From Candidatus Poseidoniaceae archaeon (GTDB lineage: Archaea > Thermoplasmatota > Poseidoniia > Poseidoniales > Poseidoniaceae), in contig CASIAI010000002.1 in NCBI GenBank assembly GCA_949372655.1, forward strand, positions 186,001-250,000: a stretch of 64,000 nucleotides of DNA. Reading direction: 5' to 3'. The notes beneath the pieces were generated by a model that was not told where the DNA came from, searched no databases, and saw only the letters and a list, made by a program, of their open reading frames with translations. Shown here one piece after another: positions 11,528 through 20,262 of this stretch (its first letter is position 1; every line of letters starts with the position of its first letter). A program made the position numbers and the translations under genes.

Positions 11528-13072
11528 TCACTCTTCTTCAGAAGACTTACTAATTTCGGAGTCAATTACAACAGAATCTTGAATATTAATATTCTTCACA
11601 TTATATGTTATATTGACCGAATTGCTAGTTTCCGTATTTACTTGGTCACTATCTACTTTGACAGGTCTGTTAAGGAAGGAATCAAAAGGTGTATGTCTTG
11701 ATTGAGCATGCTTATTTCCATAACTATAGTAAGTGATTAGACCAATTACCAGCGCTGCTCCAGCACCAATAAATGCCTTTTCACCCATGATTATTATCAA
11801 AGCTAGACCAGCAAAAATACCCCATAACTGAATATAGGGATACCAAGGGCTCTCATATTTAGCAACCAATCCATGATGTTGACGAGTATTTCTTAGTACT
11901 ATTACACAGGAATTAATTGCCATAAAAATCATTATCTTAAATCCGGATGCTAGTTTTGCCACATCTTTCACAGGTAAATAGAAAATAGCTAAACCCATTG
12001 CGAGACCAGTGAATATTATTGGCCAATGGGGAGTTTCATATTTTGCATTGACTTCTTCTAATGCTTGTGGTAGTAGATTATCTCTAGCCATTGCGAAGAG
12101 GAATCTCGAAGCTGCTAAAATACCAGCCAAAGCCATTGAGATCATCGTTAGTATGGCTAGAATTGCTGCTAATACACCAACCTTTGTACCTGCAACTGCA
12201 TCTACAAAGATATAGATTGGGTCTTCGGGTGTCGAGCCATCAGAAGAAACCCACCACTCACCTGGTATTGTAGCCATCATCATGAATGTTATTACACAAT
12301 ATAGCAAAGTCGCTATCGATAGTGAGAGTAACATACCGTAAGGTAGATTTTTCTCAGGATTTTTGACTTCTCCACCTATTGCGGCTACCTTGGTAACTCC
12401 TGCATATGCAACAAATACAAATGCAGATGTTTCCGCTAATGTTAGCGGGTCAGCGTTAATTGCTCCATTCCAAGGTTTTGAGAGGTCTGTGCTAGGGTCA
12501 AATAGTGCCACTATACACATAATGAATAGTAATCCAAGTGTAACAACTAGTATAGGAGTTTGAATAGCCTTAACTTTCTTAATACCAAATATGTTGACTA
12601 CTGTAATTAGTACCAACGCCCCTAAGGAAACCATCATTGTGTTAAGATTAAAATCAAAATAAGTAGTTACAGTATACATGTAAGCGGAGAAACCAATTAG
12701 AGCAAATGACGCTTTTAGCATAAATGATGCCCATAAACCAATACCACTAATTGTTCCAACCATCGGTCCATAGGTTTTTTCCAAATAGACATATGACCCA
12801 CCACTTGAAGGCATTGATGATGAGAGTTCAGCCTTAGAAAGTGCTCCAGGTAATACAATAGAGGCAGCTACAAGAAATGCTAACCAAATACCTGGACCCA
12901 TTATCTCAGCAGCGAATGCTGGCATTACAAATAATCCAGAACCTAGCATTGATGATAAGGAGATGATGACAACGCCACTAAGACCAATTGTCCGTTTGAA
13001 AGTTTCAGTAATATCTTCTGCGACACCCTTTACATCTCCTTTGAGAAGTTTTGCAGCAGTTTGTTTTACCAT
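11528..13072 (-). CDS. APC-superfamily amino acid permease
   Basis: A 514-residue integral membrane protein with about 12 hydrophobic helices. The first helix carries the family's glycine-rich substrate motif (SSMLGSGLFVMPAF), and SSSMPSSGGSYVYLEKTYGP follows as in APC transporters. Members of this family import or exchange amino acids and related amines. The N-terminus (about 30 residues) and the Asn/Ser/Glu-rich C-terminal tail are predicted to be cytoplasmic. It is convergent with the surface protein to its left. It lies 119 bases downstream of, and on the same strand as, the aminophenol-dioxygenase-like genes, so it could supply an aromatic amino acid or amine to them; that link is inference. 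Substrate specificity cannot be read from the sequence. Confidence 0.9.
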   Translation of the reverse strand: MVKQTAAKLLKGDVKGVAEDITETFKRTIGLSGVVIISLSSMLGSGLFVMPAFAAEIMGPGIWLAFLVAASIVLPGALSKAELSSSMPSSGGSYVYLEKTYGPMVGTISGIGLWASFMLKASFALIGFSAYMYTVTTYFDFNLNTMMVSLGALVLITVVNIFGIKKVKAIQTPILVVTLGLLFIMCIVALFDPSTDLSKPWNGAINADPLTLAETSAFVFVAYAGVTKVAAIGGEVKNPEKNLPYGMLLSLSIATLLYCVITFMMMATIPGEWWVSSDGSTPEDPIYIFVDAVAGTKVGVLAAILAILTMISMALAGILAASRFLFAMARDNLLPQALEEVNAKYETPHWPIIFTGLAMGLAIFYLPVKDVAKLASGFKIMIFMAINSCVIVLRNTRQHHGLVAKYESPWYPYIQLWGIFAGLALIIIMGEKAFIGAGAALVIGLITYYSYGNKHAQSRHTPFDSFLNRPVKVDSDQVNTETSNSVNITYNVKNINIQDSVVIDSEISKSSEEE

Positions 13073-13191
13073 TTTTCATTCCCCGATTTATTACAAATAG
13101 TTCTCGTATTTGGCCGTCAGTTCGATATATCATATATTCTATTGCCCCTAATTATACAAAACATCTCCGAAATCCGGTAATCTGTTCAGAG

Positions 13192-14589
13192 TCAAATCTG
13201 AGCAATCACTTTCATTTCAACTGCAATAGGTGTAGGTAGCGCTCTTATTGCTAATGTAGTTCGAGTTGGTCCAACCTTGCCTAATGTTTCTGCCCAGACT
13301 TCATTATATCCTTGAAAGTCTCTATCCATATCGACAAGGAATGATGTTACATCCAATACTTTGTCTATTGAACTGCCAGCTTCTTCTAAAATTCTTGAGA
13401 TATTATCGATAACGGCATGAGTTTGTGCTTTGATATCATAATTACACGGTGCCCCATTTTCATCATGAATCGGTCCGCCTGGGATTGAATTAGTACCTGG
13501 TTGCCTTGGGCCAACACCTGATAGATACAACATATTTCCGACACGTCTTGCATGAGGATAAGCGCCTACTGGTTTAGGAGCAGCATCAGAATTGACAGAG
13601 CCTTCAGCATCTGTAGGCTCCCATAAGTCTGGGCCATTTGATTTATTTTCAAGTGGACTTTCCGGTTCTTCAACAACGTCTAAAACTCCTCGTTCTCCTC
13701 CAAATACTTCGATATCATCTTCATCATATTCTTTATCGCCAACCCCTGATGGAGTTGGGTTTAGATGGACTACAGCGCCTCCAGCCCCATGCAATGCTTC
13801 GTAAGCAAGAACTTCTCCAGTCAGGTTATTTCTATTATCATTCATCGCTGAAAGCCACCACATCGGCTTGAAAGTAACAACTTTTTGAACTCTAATTTGT
13901 TGATGAATTGTTCTTGATAGTTGACTGACATCTTCAAGTCGCCCTTCGCTTAGGAATTCAAGAATTTTAAGATTCCATTCATCATCTTTGAGTGAATGAA
14001 TTCTGTCCTCTTTCGGGTCGATGTTCTCGGTAAACATGCGATTAGATAGTGACATTGCAGTTACAGCAACCGCTTTTCTACCAGTACTCTTGATTACATC
14101 TAAGCATGCTTTAGCGAGTACTGTTGTTTCACTTCGATTAGAATAAACATTTGAAGATACTATTACCGCAGGTATTTTATTATCTGGATTTAATAGAGTC
14201 AAAGCCACAACTGAGCCAACATCTATTGGGAATCCTTGGTAAGATACAGTTCGGCTTTGAAGCCCTCTTTTTTTATTTGCTTCATTCCAGGCATGAGCAA
14301 ACTGTGAATCTATGTTGAAGGAATATTCAATCGAACCTAAGTCATGGAAGTCATGGTCGACCATTACCCATTGAGGGTTTGGATCGGCTTGAATTTGATG
14401 TCCAATGACACTTGGCCAAGTAGTTGAGTAGATAATTAGTAAATCCGCTCCACTATCTTCAATTCTTTTAGCAGCCTCTTCATAGGCTTGTCTAAGTTTG
14501 CCCCAGCCTTCGTTCTTCTCAGGGGCAAGTACAGTATGTGGGTGAACTGGCACAACAAAGGAATCAACTAATTCTCCAGAATTCATCAT
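13192..14589 (-). CDS. Aminophenol dioxygenase alpha-like domain fused to RidA (AmnD-like) deaminase
   Basis: 465 residues with two domains. Residues 1 to about 285 match the LigB-fold alpha subunit of 2-aminophenol 1,6-dioxygenase (AmnA): N-terminal VVPVHPHTVL, then IIYSTTW, YQGFPIDVGS, and a terminal GAGGAVVHLNP. The first His cluster differs from the catalytic-subunit pattern, as expected for the non-catalytic partner. An acidic linker (about 285-330) leads to a RidA/YjgF domain (about 335-465) with YPHAR, YLSGVGPRQPGTN, SFLVDM, the active-site-type Arg in GPTRTTLAIR and the Glu in VEMKVIA. This resembles 2-aminomuconate deaminase (AmnD). The upstream AmnB-like gene's TGA overlaps this ATG by 4 bases, so translation is probably coupled. 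Known amnA and amnD are separate genes, so the fusion is unusual. Confidence is high for the folds and moderate for the substrate. Confidence 0.85.
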   Translation of the reverse strand: MMNSGELVDSFVVPVHPHTVLAPEKNEGWGKLRQAYEEAAKRIEDSGADLLIIYSTTWPSVIGHQIQADPNPQWVMVDHDFHDLGSIEYSFNIDSQFAHAWNEANKKRGLQSRTVSYQGFPIDVGSVVALTLLNPDNKIPAVIVSSNVYSNRSETTVLAKACLDVIKSTGRKAVAVTAMSLSNRMFTENIDPKEDRIHSLKDDEWNLKILEFLSEGRLEDVSQLSRTIHQQIRVQKVVTFKPMWWLSAMNDNRNNLTGEVLAYEALHGAGGAVVHLNPTPSGVGDKEYDEDDIEVFGGERGVLDVVEEPESPLENKSNGPDLWEPTDAEGSVNSDAAPKPVGAYPHARRVGNMLYLSGVGPRQPGTNSIPGGPIHDENGAPCNYDIKAQTHAVIDNISRILEEAGSSIDKVLDVTSFLVDMDRDFQGYNEVWAETLGKVGPTRTTLAIRALPTPIAVEMKVIAQI

Positions 14590-15485
14590 TCACCCTCCTT
14601 GTGTTTGTATACTGGCCATTCTACAATTGCATTACCTGTTCCAATTATAGTTCCATAACCATGAAGAATGGCAGGATAGTCTGGGACTTCCAGAGTTGAA
14701 AGTAGCCATGAGAATGCCCCGCCATCACTTTCAGCAATCGCTTGTTCTGTAAACTCTGGCATCTCATCAATTATTCTTTGACATTGCCCAGAGCGCATAT
14801 AATCAATTATTCTCATGTCCCAAAGATGCATAGCATGACTGGTGATATGCTCTTTACTCATATCTTCAGGGACTTCGGATTCAGTAGTAAAATGTCGATG
14901 TGAAAGAGAATTGCTGGCGATAACTACTGCTTTCTTTCCACTTTCGATAATCGCTTCTCGAGTAACCTTACCTAATTCAATCATCATTTCTTGCATTACA
15001 TCAACTGAATAATATGCACTTGAACGATTACTGGAAATTACGACCATCGGTTTATCCCATTTCGGATTGAACATATGGCCAGTAGTGATCGTACCATAAT
15101 CAACTCGGAAATCGGGATTTGTCATCATTTTGACTGTTAGACCCGCTTGTTCCGCCTTGTCATGAATCTGCTTGGCCAAATCTACATCGACATCTAAATC
15201 ATAATTATATCTAAACAAATTTGGAAATACCGGGTCTACTGATAGATTCTTGAAGTGAGGAAGTCCTAAGAAATGAGTACCGATATAGGTTTGCCAATGT
15301 GGCGAAAGAACAACAATAACATCATAATCGATATCGGATAATGATTCACGTAGCCTTTCATAACCCCACCTCAATTGTTCCCATCCGCCTTCAGCAGTCG
15401 GTTCATTTTGCGGTGGATTTTCTGCATAAACCAAATGTGGTGGGTGTGGTGCTAAACAACCTGCGACAATCTCACCTTTCGTCAT
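14586..15485 (-). CDS. 2-aminophenol 1,6-dioxygenase beta-like subunit (class III extradiol)
   Basis: 299 residues from the ATG at 15485. A TTG four codons further up is also open but adds only MPCH. It is a LigB-superfamily catalytic subunit whose start (GCLAPHPPHLVYAENPPQN) is characteristic of AmnB. His14, His63 and Glu252 fall exactly one residue from the ferrous-iron ligands I recall for AmnB (His13, His62, Glu251), and His196 sits where its acid-base His195 is, so there is no net gap over 250 residues. The terminal GYGTIIGTGNAIVEW also matches. The expected reaction is O2-dependent ring opening of a 2-aminophenol-type substrate to 2-aminomuconic 6-semialdehyde, in the cytoplasm. It overlaps the fused alpha/deaminase gene by 4 bases. 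Protocatechuate-type or other aminophenol substrates remain possible. Confidence 0.87.
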   Translation of the reverse strand: MTKGEIVAGCLAPHPPHLVYAENPPQNEPTAEGGWEQLRWGYERLRESLSDIDYDVIVVLSPHWQTYIGTHFLGLPHFKNLSVDPVFPNLFRYNYDLDVDVDLAKQIHDKAEQAGLTVKMMTNPDFRVDYGTITTGHMFNPKWDKPMVVISSNRSSAYYSVDVMQEMMIELGKVTREAIIESGKKAVVIASNSLSHRHFTTESEVPEDMSKEHITSHAMHLWDMRIIDYMRSGQCQRIIDEMPEFTEQAIAESDGGAFSWLLSTLEVPDYPAILHGYGTIIGTGNAIVEWPVYKHKEGE

Positions 15486-15572
15486 ATGACATGGCAAAGG
15501 GTGTAAGGATATATCCTCATCGGCTTACAGTCAAGCCCGAAGCCTCAAACATGTTCACCCATTGCACATGCT

Positions 15573-16070
15573 ATGCAGGAGCATGAAACGGTTGATAAAT
15601 CACCTACAATCGTTATTGACAAACCTAATGTAAAGCCTTCAGCTCTCGATTTTGAAACCGGTATTAAGCATATATTAGGACCCGCAATTATTGGAATGCT
15701 TCTTGGTATTTTGGCGGAACACTTTGTTACTCCTAACTATGCGTGGCCTTCACCGCCCCAAGCAGCGATAATTAGTGCAGTGCTGCTTTCTCCATTACTA
15801 TACTTTGTTCTTCTCAGTGATGAAAAGTCTCGATGGTGGGAATATTCAGTTGGTATGATAATACCTGGATTATTCTTCATTATGATTTGGTTTTCAGGCT
15901 GGGGTGCACTATTTTGTGGAGTCTATTTGCCACTCCTGATTTGGGTATGGATAAGTACTGCTTGGGGGCAATATGATCTACCACCATTTAGATACGGGTT
16001 GTGGCATGCTTTTGCAATAAATATTGGCGGTTTTGCTGGCGCAATTTTAGCCTTCAGTATATCTTCATGA
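15573..16070 (+). CDS. Hypothetical multi-pass membrane protein
   Basis: 165 residues from ATG. A hydrophilic N-terminus of about 28 residues is followed by about five hydrophobic segments with Gly/Pro/Trp-rich loops. It is divergent from the AmnB-like gene across a short (about 87-base) spacer and overlaps the 3' end of panB by 6 bases on the opposite strand. I do not recognise a family. The composition suggests a small inner-membrane protein. No catalytic motif is visible, and its place between panB and the dioxygenase genes may be accidental. Confidence 0.7.
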   Translation: MQEHETVDKSPTIVIDKPNVKPSALDFETGIKHILGPAIIGMLLGILAEHFVTPNYAWPSPPQAAIISAVLLSPLLYFVLLSDEKSRWWEYSVGMIIPGLFFIMIWFSGWGALFCGVYLPLLIWVWISTAWGQYDLPPFRYGLWHAFAINIGGFAGAILAFSISS

Positions 16071-16886
16071 AGTATAACTTTCATCTTCACTTGGGAATTC
16101 CCCAGAACGAACATCATCACAATAATTTATTATTGCTCCATGAATATCATCTGCAAGGTTGAGATATCTTCTAAGGAATCTTGGGGAGAAATCCATTGTT
16201 ATTCCAAGTAGGTCATGGAGAACTAAAACTTGTCCATCACAATCAGGACCAGCACCAATTCCAATAGTTGGGATAGTAACGGATTCACTAACTCTTTTTG
16301 CAAGGTCTCTTGGGATTTTCTCTAGAACAATACCAAAACACCCAGCTTCTTCGAGAATCTTTGCATCTTGAATCAACTTCTCAGCCTCTTCATCTTCCTT
16401 TGCTCTAACACTATATGTGCCAAATTTATAGATAGATTGTGGTGTTAGTCCCAAATGACCCATTACTGGGATTCCAGCAGTAAGGATTCTTTGGATAGAT
16501 TCAACAATTTCTGCACCACCCTCTAGTTTTACTGCATGACCTTCTGCTTCTTTCATAATTCTAATCGCTGATTCAAGAGCGATTGCAGAGTTTCCTTGGT
16601 ACGTTCCAAATGGCATATCAACAACAATTAATGCACGGTCAACTGCTCTTTTGACACATTGGGCATGATAGATCATATGGTCAAGAGTCATAGGAACAGT
16701 AGTGACTTGACCTGCCATGACATTCGAGGCCGAATCCCCAACTAGAATTACATCAACTCCAGCATTATCAACTAATTTAGCAAGTGAGAAATCATACGCA
16801 GTAAGCATAGTTATTTTTTCACCCGCTCTCTTCATTTCTTGCAAAGTGTGGGTAGTTACCTTCCTTGCCTTGCCATGAACGGACAT
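16065..16886 (-). CDS. panB: 3-methyl-2-oxobutanoate hydroxymethyltransferase
   Basis: 273 residues from the ATG at 16886 ([15 protein letters not shown]). A TTG at 16946 is open but would add 20 residues unlike other PanB starts. PanB transfers a hydroxymethyl group from methylene-tetrahydro(methano)pterin to 2-oxoisovalerate, giving ketopantoate for coenzyme A synthesis. Visible family motifs are [14 protein letters not shown], the metal-binding [33 protein letters not shown] and the Glu in VLEKIP, plus [17 protein letters not shown]. The length is normal for PanB. It follows the Lon-N-domain gene after 56 bases on the same strand. Confidence 0.93.
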   Translation of the reverse strand: MSVHGKARKVTTHTLQEMKRAGEKITMLTAYDFSLAKLVDNAGVDVILVGDSASNVMAGQVTTVPMTLDHMIYHAQCVKRAVDRALIVVDMPFGTYQGNSAIALESAIRIMKEAEGHAVKLEGGAEIVESIQRILTAGIPVMGHLGLTPQSIYKFGTYSVRAKEDEEAEKLIQDAKILEEAGCFGIVLEKIPRDLAKRVSESVTIPTIGIGAGPDCDGQVLVLHDLLGITMDFSPRFLRRYLNLADDIHGAIINYCDDVRSGEFPSEDESYTS

Positions 16887-16942
16887 ATATCGTCCACATA
16901 GCGAAGTGATTTGAAACCCTCGGACAATGAAGTCTGAATAAA

Positions 16943-17665
16943 TCAAACGATATTCGTTAGATTGGTCATGATTTCATCAAATATTTCTTGACTATCATAT
17001 CGACTCAGGATTTCATACTTTTTCTCTAAGTTGCTGACGGTCATTGCAGCGATTGAATAGAGTGTATCATTTTCATTCTTTGTTATCATAGCAATTCTGC
17101 TGTCAACCCATTCATCTAGGATATCTTGCTCAATATTGATATTATTTCCGATATTTTTGATTATCGACTTTAGGGCCGAAGTTAATTCCTCCAACTGTTG
17201 TTCTGTGACCGAATTTCCATCTTCAAGGAAATTAACCTCAGCCGCAAGGTATAGTTTGTGATATTCATTATCTTCAGGGATTTTCTCTAGTATCGTATCC
17301 AAGTCCGGATAAATTCCAACCTCAGGCATCAATTCAGCCATGCTTTCATCAGAAAAAGGAGGTAAAGCTGGCTCGAGTACCTTTTTAATTTCGAATTTAC
17401 GAGTCCCAACTATTTCGACAAAATGGTTGCTTCCCATAGTTTCATGATGAATAATTTCAGCCTCACAACCAAATGCTCGAGGCCCATTCCATCCATTGAA
17501 GGTTTCCTCATCATCATCACAAACCAATCCAAATGGTTTACCGTCTAATAAACAGTCATCCAACATTTGTCGGTATCTTGGTTCAAAGATACGTAATTGC
17601 TGAACTTCTCCAGGTAAAATGACCATTGGTAATACGAATAGCGGAAGTACATCGCCGTCTGACAT
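16943..17665 (-). CDS. LON substrate-binding-domain protein
   Basis: 240 residues. The N-terminal half has the Lon N-domain (PUA-like) signature: [29 protein letters not shown], quoted here by its key parts LPLFVLP, LPG and IFEPRYRQM, followed by FGLV and VGTRKFEI. The C-terminal half is helical, without ATPase or protease motifs. Stand-alone Lon-N proteins are widespread in bacteria and some archaea and are thought to bind peptides or act as regulators; their function is not settled. It lies 36 bases downstream of the aldehyde dehydrogenase and upstream of panB on the same strand, so it may belong to that transcript. A complete LonB is encoded separately at 37.8 kb. Confidence 0.82.
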   Translation of the reverse strand: MSDGDVLPLFVLPMVILPGEVQQLRIFEPRYRQMLDDCLLDGKPFGLVCDDDEETFNGWNGPRAFGCEAEIIHHETMGSNHFVEIVGTRKFEIKKVLEPALPPFSDESMAELMPEVGIYPDLDTILEKIPEDNEYHKLYLAAEVNFLEDGNSVTEQQLEELTSALKSIIKNIGNNINIEQDILDEWVDSRIAMITKNENDTLYSIAAMTVSNLEKKYEILSRYDSQEIFDEIMTNLTNIV

Positions 17666-17701
17666 GTACAGTGTTTGGTTGAAATGCTTTTCAAGTTGTG
17701 T

Positions 17702-19147
17702 TCAATCAAGTTTTACACATATGTTGGTCATTTCAGAAAAGAAAGATAGTGACCATTGACCACCTTCTCTGCCAACTCCTGAATTCTTCACTCCACCAAA
17801 AGGTGTTCGCAAATCTCTATGAAGCCAAGTATTGACCCACATGATTCCAGTTTCTATTTGCTCAGAAAACTTTCTTCCACGTTCAAGGTTAGTTGTCCAA
17901 ACCGAACCCGCTAAGCCATATTCAGTAGAATTAGTCATTTCTATGGCTTGTTCTTCATTTTCAAATATATGCAGTGTTACGACTGGTCCGAATATTTCTT
18001 CGGTTGCAGTTCTTGAATTGATATCTAATCCACCTATTACAGTCGGTTCCAGGTAAGCGCCCTTACTTCCTTCTAAACCGGAGATAGTAGGTCTATTTCC
18101 ACCTGTGAGAATAGTTCCACCTTCCTGTTTTGCTAACTTTACATAAGATTCCACTTTCTCAAGATGTTGAATAGAAATCAATGAACCGATTTCAGTGGCT
18201 TCATTTAGAGGATTACCTTGTTTCATGCCTCTAACTTCTGTCAGAAATAATTCAGTGAATTGTTGTGCTATTGAAGCATCTACTAATATTCTTGAACCAC
18301 ACAAACAAACTTGACCTGAATTGGTGAAACCTGCCCTTGCTGCACCCTTGGCAGCAGCATGTAAATCCGCATCAGCAAGAATTACAGTTGCATTTTTACC
18401 TCCTAATTCTAGTGATAATTTCTTGAATAAGGGAGCAGCAGTTTTGGCTACAATACGTCCTGTTTGAGTTCCACCAGTGAAGGAGATCGCTTTGATTTTA
18501 GGATGTTCAAGAATCGGTTGACCAGCACTTGGGCCAAGTCCATGGACGATATTGAAAACACCCTTCGGGAAGTCAATATCTTGTAAAATACTAGCAAATA
18601 AATTAGCAGTTAATGGCGTAAGTTCACTCGGTTTAGCGATTATAGTATTGCCCATAACCAATGCTGGTGCGATTTTCCAAGTCAACAGATAAAGTGGTAA
18701 ATTCCAGGGTGTGATGAGTCCAACAACCCCTACTGGCTTTCTGTGAACATAATTCATCGCATCTTCCATTTCAAACTCCATTGGATTTTGTTGCGATGTG
18801 AATTGGGCAAAAAAGCGGAAGTTTGAGATTGAACGACTAGCATCAACTCTTCTTGCTAATGAGATTGGTTTACCAGTATCCTTACTTTCAGTTTGAGCAA
18901 CCAATTCCTTTTTTGCCTCTAATGCATCAGCAATTTTATCCAGCCAAATGATTCTTTGTTCAAGCGTCAAAGCACTCCATGAAGTAAAAGCCATATTGGC
19001 GGCTTCAACAGCATTTTGAACATCTATGCTGTTAGAACTAGCGATCTTACCAATCAATTCTCCAGTTGCTGGATTTATGTTATCGATATATTCGCCACTT
19101 GAAGAATTCTGAAATTCACCATTGATGAAATTCTTGATTTCTTCCAT
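17702..19147 (-). CDS. Aldehyde dehydrogenase, 2-aminomuconic semialdehyde dehydrogenase-like
   Basis: 481 residues, a full-length NAD(P)-dependent ALDH. Asn149 (TPWNLPLY), Glu247 (LSLELGGKN) and nucleophile Cys281 (SGQVCLCGSR) are all present, as is the Rossmann SFTGGTQTG. The C-terminus (WLHRDLRTPFGG, SGVGREGG, SLSFFSEMTNICVKL) matches the 2-hydroxymuconic/2-aminomuconic semialdehyde dehydrogenase branch (AmnC, ALDH8A1-like) better than generic ALDHs. Expected role: oxidation of 2-aminomuconic 6-semialdehyde to 2-aminomuconate, the step between the AmnAB-like and AmnD-like activities encoded about 3 kb away. It begins 2 bases after the asparaginase-II gene, so it is in the same operon. Exact substrate is inference. 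Confidence 0.88.
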   Translation of the reverse strand: MEEIKNFINGEFQNSSSGEYIDNINPATGELIGKIASSNSIDVQNAVEAANMAFTSWSALTLEQRIIWLDKIADALEAKKELVAQTESKDTGKPISLARRVDASRSISNFRFFAQFTSQQNPMEFEMEDAMNYVHRKPVGVVGLITPWNLPLYLLTWKIAPALVMGNTIIAKPSELTPLTANLFASILQDIDFPKGVFNIVHGLGPSAGQPILEHPKIKAISFTGGTQTGRIVAKTAAPLFKKLSLELGGKNATVILADADLHAAAKGAARAGFTNSGQVCLCGSRILVDASIAQQFTELFLTEVRGMKQGNPLNEATEIGSLISIQHLEKVESYVKLAKQEGGTILTGGNRPTISGLEGSKGAYLEPTVIGGLDINSRTATEEIFGPVVTLHIFENEEQAIEMTNSTEYGLAGSVWTTNLERGRKFSEQIETGIMWVNTWLHRDLRTPFGGVKNSGVGREGGQWSLSFFSEMTNICVKLD

Positions 19148-19149
19148 GA

Positions 19150-20262
19150 CTATGCCTCAATATCAAATGACCAGCGGTCCATATCTGGGTCCCATTCATC
19201 CCAAGTGTCTATTTTCACTAACTTTTCAAGATATTTTTCAGGAACAATTCCTGGAACGATGAAGGCCTTTTGTCGATGTAATGGATATGGGTTTCGTAGT
19301 CTTATTCCTAAAACTCCTAAGACCGCTCTGGCGATATACCAAGTTGCCTGTGAATTCCATCCATGAGCAATTTTCACTACAATCCCTAGACCCTTTGGAT
19401 AGTCTGGATGTTCGATTGCTAATCCCAGTAATCCATCTGCTCCTTCCTTGGCGATTACTTTGCCTTCCCCTGCTTTCAAAATTGTAGAGTCCAGTCGGTT
19501 GAATCCTCCGACAAGGTCTGGATATCTTATCATAGATTCCCAAATCCAGTCATCATCTTTATCTCGAACAAGTCCTGCATAAATTTGTGCAAGTTCTGCC
19601 ACTGTATTAGATACAGTAGGCAATCCACAACCATCTTTAGCAACCCGCAAAGGTGTCCAGTCCTCTCCCAAGTATGTTCTGATCTGAGTCATATAAGCCT
19701 TGAACACTTCATGGGTTGGGAGGGTATATCCTGCTCGATTCCAGCCTTTCTTTCTGCAACCATGCAAGATAGCTGCATGCTCTCCCGAACATGTATGATA
19801 CCATCTTCTTGGTCTTCGAACTTGACGTCCAAATTGTATCAATGGAACATCTAGAGGGGTTAGCATCAATGGCCATTCAGGTTTAGAAAGAAGGGATTGG
19901 GCAGCAGCCACGTGTTCTGTATCACCATTGTGGGAGGCTACAGAAATGGCTTTTTGTTCCCAAGAAGTATCTTCTAATTCCTCTGTGAATGCTTTGAGCA
20001 TAAATGGTTTCATCATAGAACGTCCATAACAGAGTACATTTCCTCCAAATGAATGAATCACTTCATCACCATGAGACCATGCGACTGCACCATGGATTGT
20101 AGTCTCAGAAACCCCATTTCTACGATAGTCTACAAGAGGTTCCCAAGCGACTTCACGGCCGGTTGGAATGCCTTCGATATTCTCTCCAAGAGATGAATTT
20201 GGATACATTGAACTTCCAGGCTTACCGTCATTTACAGCAGAAGGAAGTTTGTGTTCACTCAT
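19150..20262 (-). CDS. Asparaginase II family (PF06089-type) protein
   Basis: 370 residues from the ATG at 20262. The ATG overlaps the TGA of the luciferase-like gene by one base (TGATG), a strong sign of translational coupling. Family motifs are SVASHNGDTEHV, CSGEHAAILHGC and KDGCGLPTVSNT, as in Rhizobium-type thermolabile L-asparaginases, a beta-lactamase-like amidohydrolase family unrelated to E. coli AnsB. Expected chemistry is hydrolysis of asparagine or another amide. Its position between a flavin monooxygenase and a semialdehyde dehydrogenase raises the possibility of a pathway-specific amide substrate, which is inference. It is cytoplasmic, with no signal peptide. Confidence 0.85.
   Translation of the reverse strand: MSEHKLPSAVNDGKPGSSMYPNSSLGENIEGIPTGREVAWEPLVDYRRNGVSETTIHGAVAWSHGDEVIHSFGGNVLCYGRSMMKPFMLKAFTEELEDTSWEQKAISVASHNGDTEHVAAAQSLLSKPEWPLMLTPLDVPLIQFGRQVRRPRRWYHTCSGEHAAILHGCRKKGWNRAGYTLPTHEVFKAYMTQIRTYLGEDWTPLRVAKDGCGLPTVSNTVAELAQIYAGLVRDKDDDWIWESMIRYPDLVGGFNRLDSTILKAGEGKVIAKEGADGLLGLAIEHPDYPKGLGIVVKIAHGWNSQATWYIARAVLGVLGIRLRNPYPLHRQKAFIVPGIVPEKYLEKLVKIDTWDEWDPDMDRWSFDIEA

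Noticed and set aside
16887-16946. Longer panB start at TTG 16946
   Set aside because: The extra 20 residues do not resemble PanB and the ATG at 16886 fits the family start.
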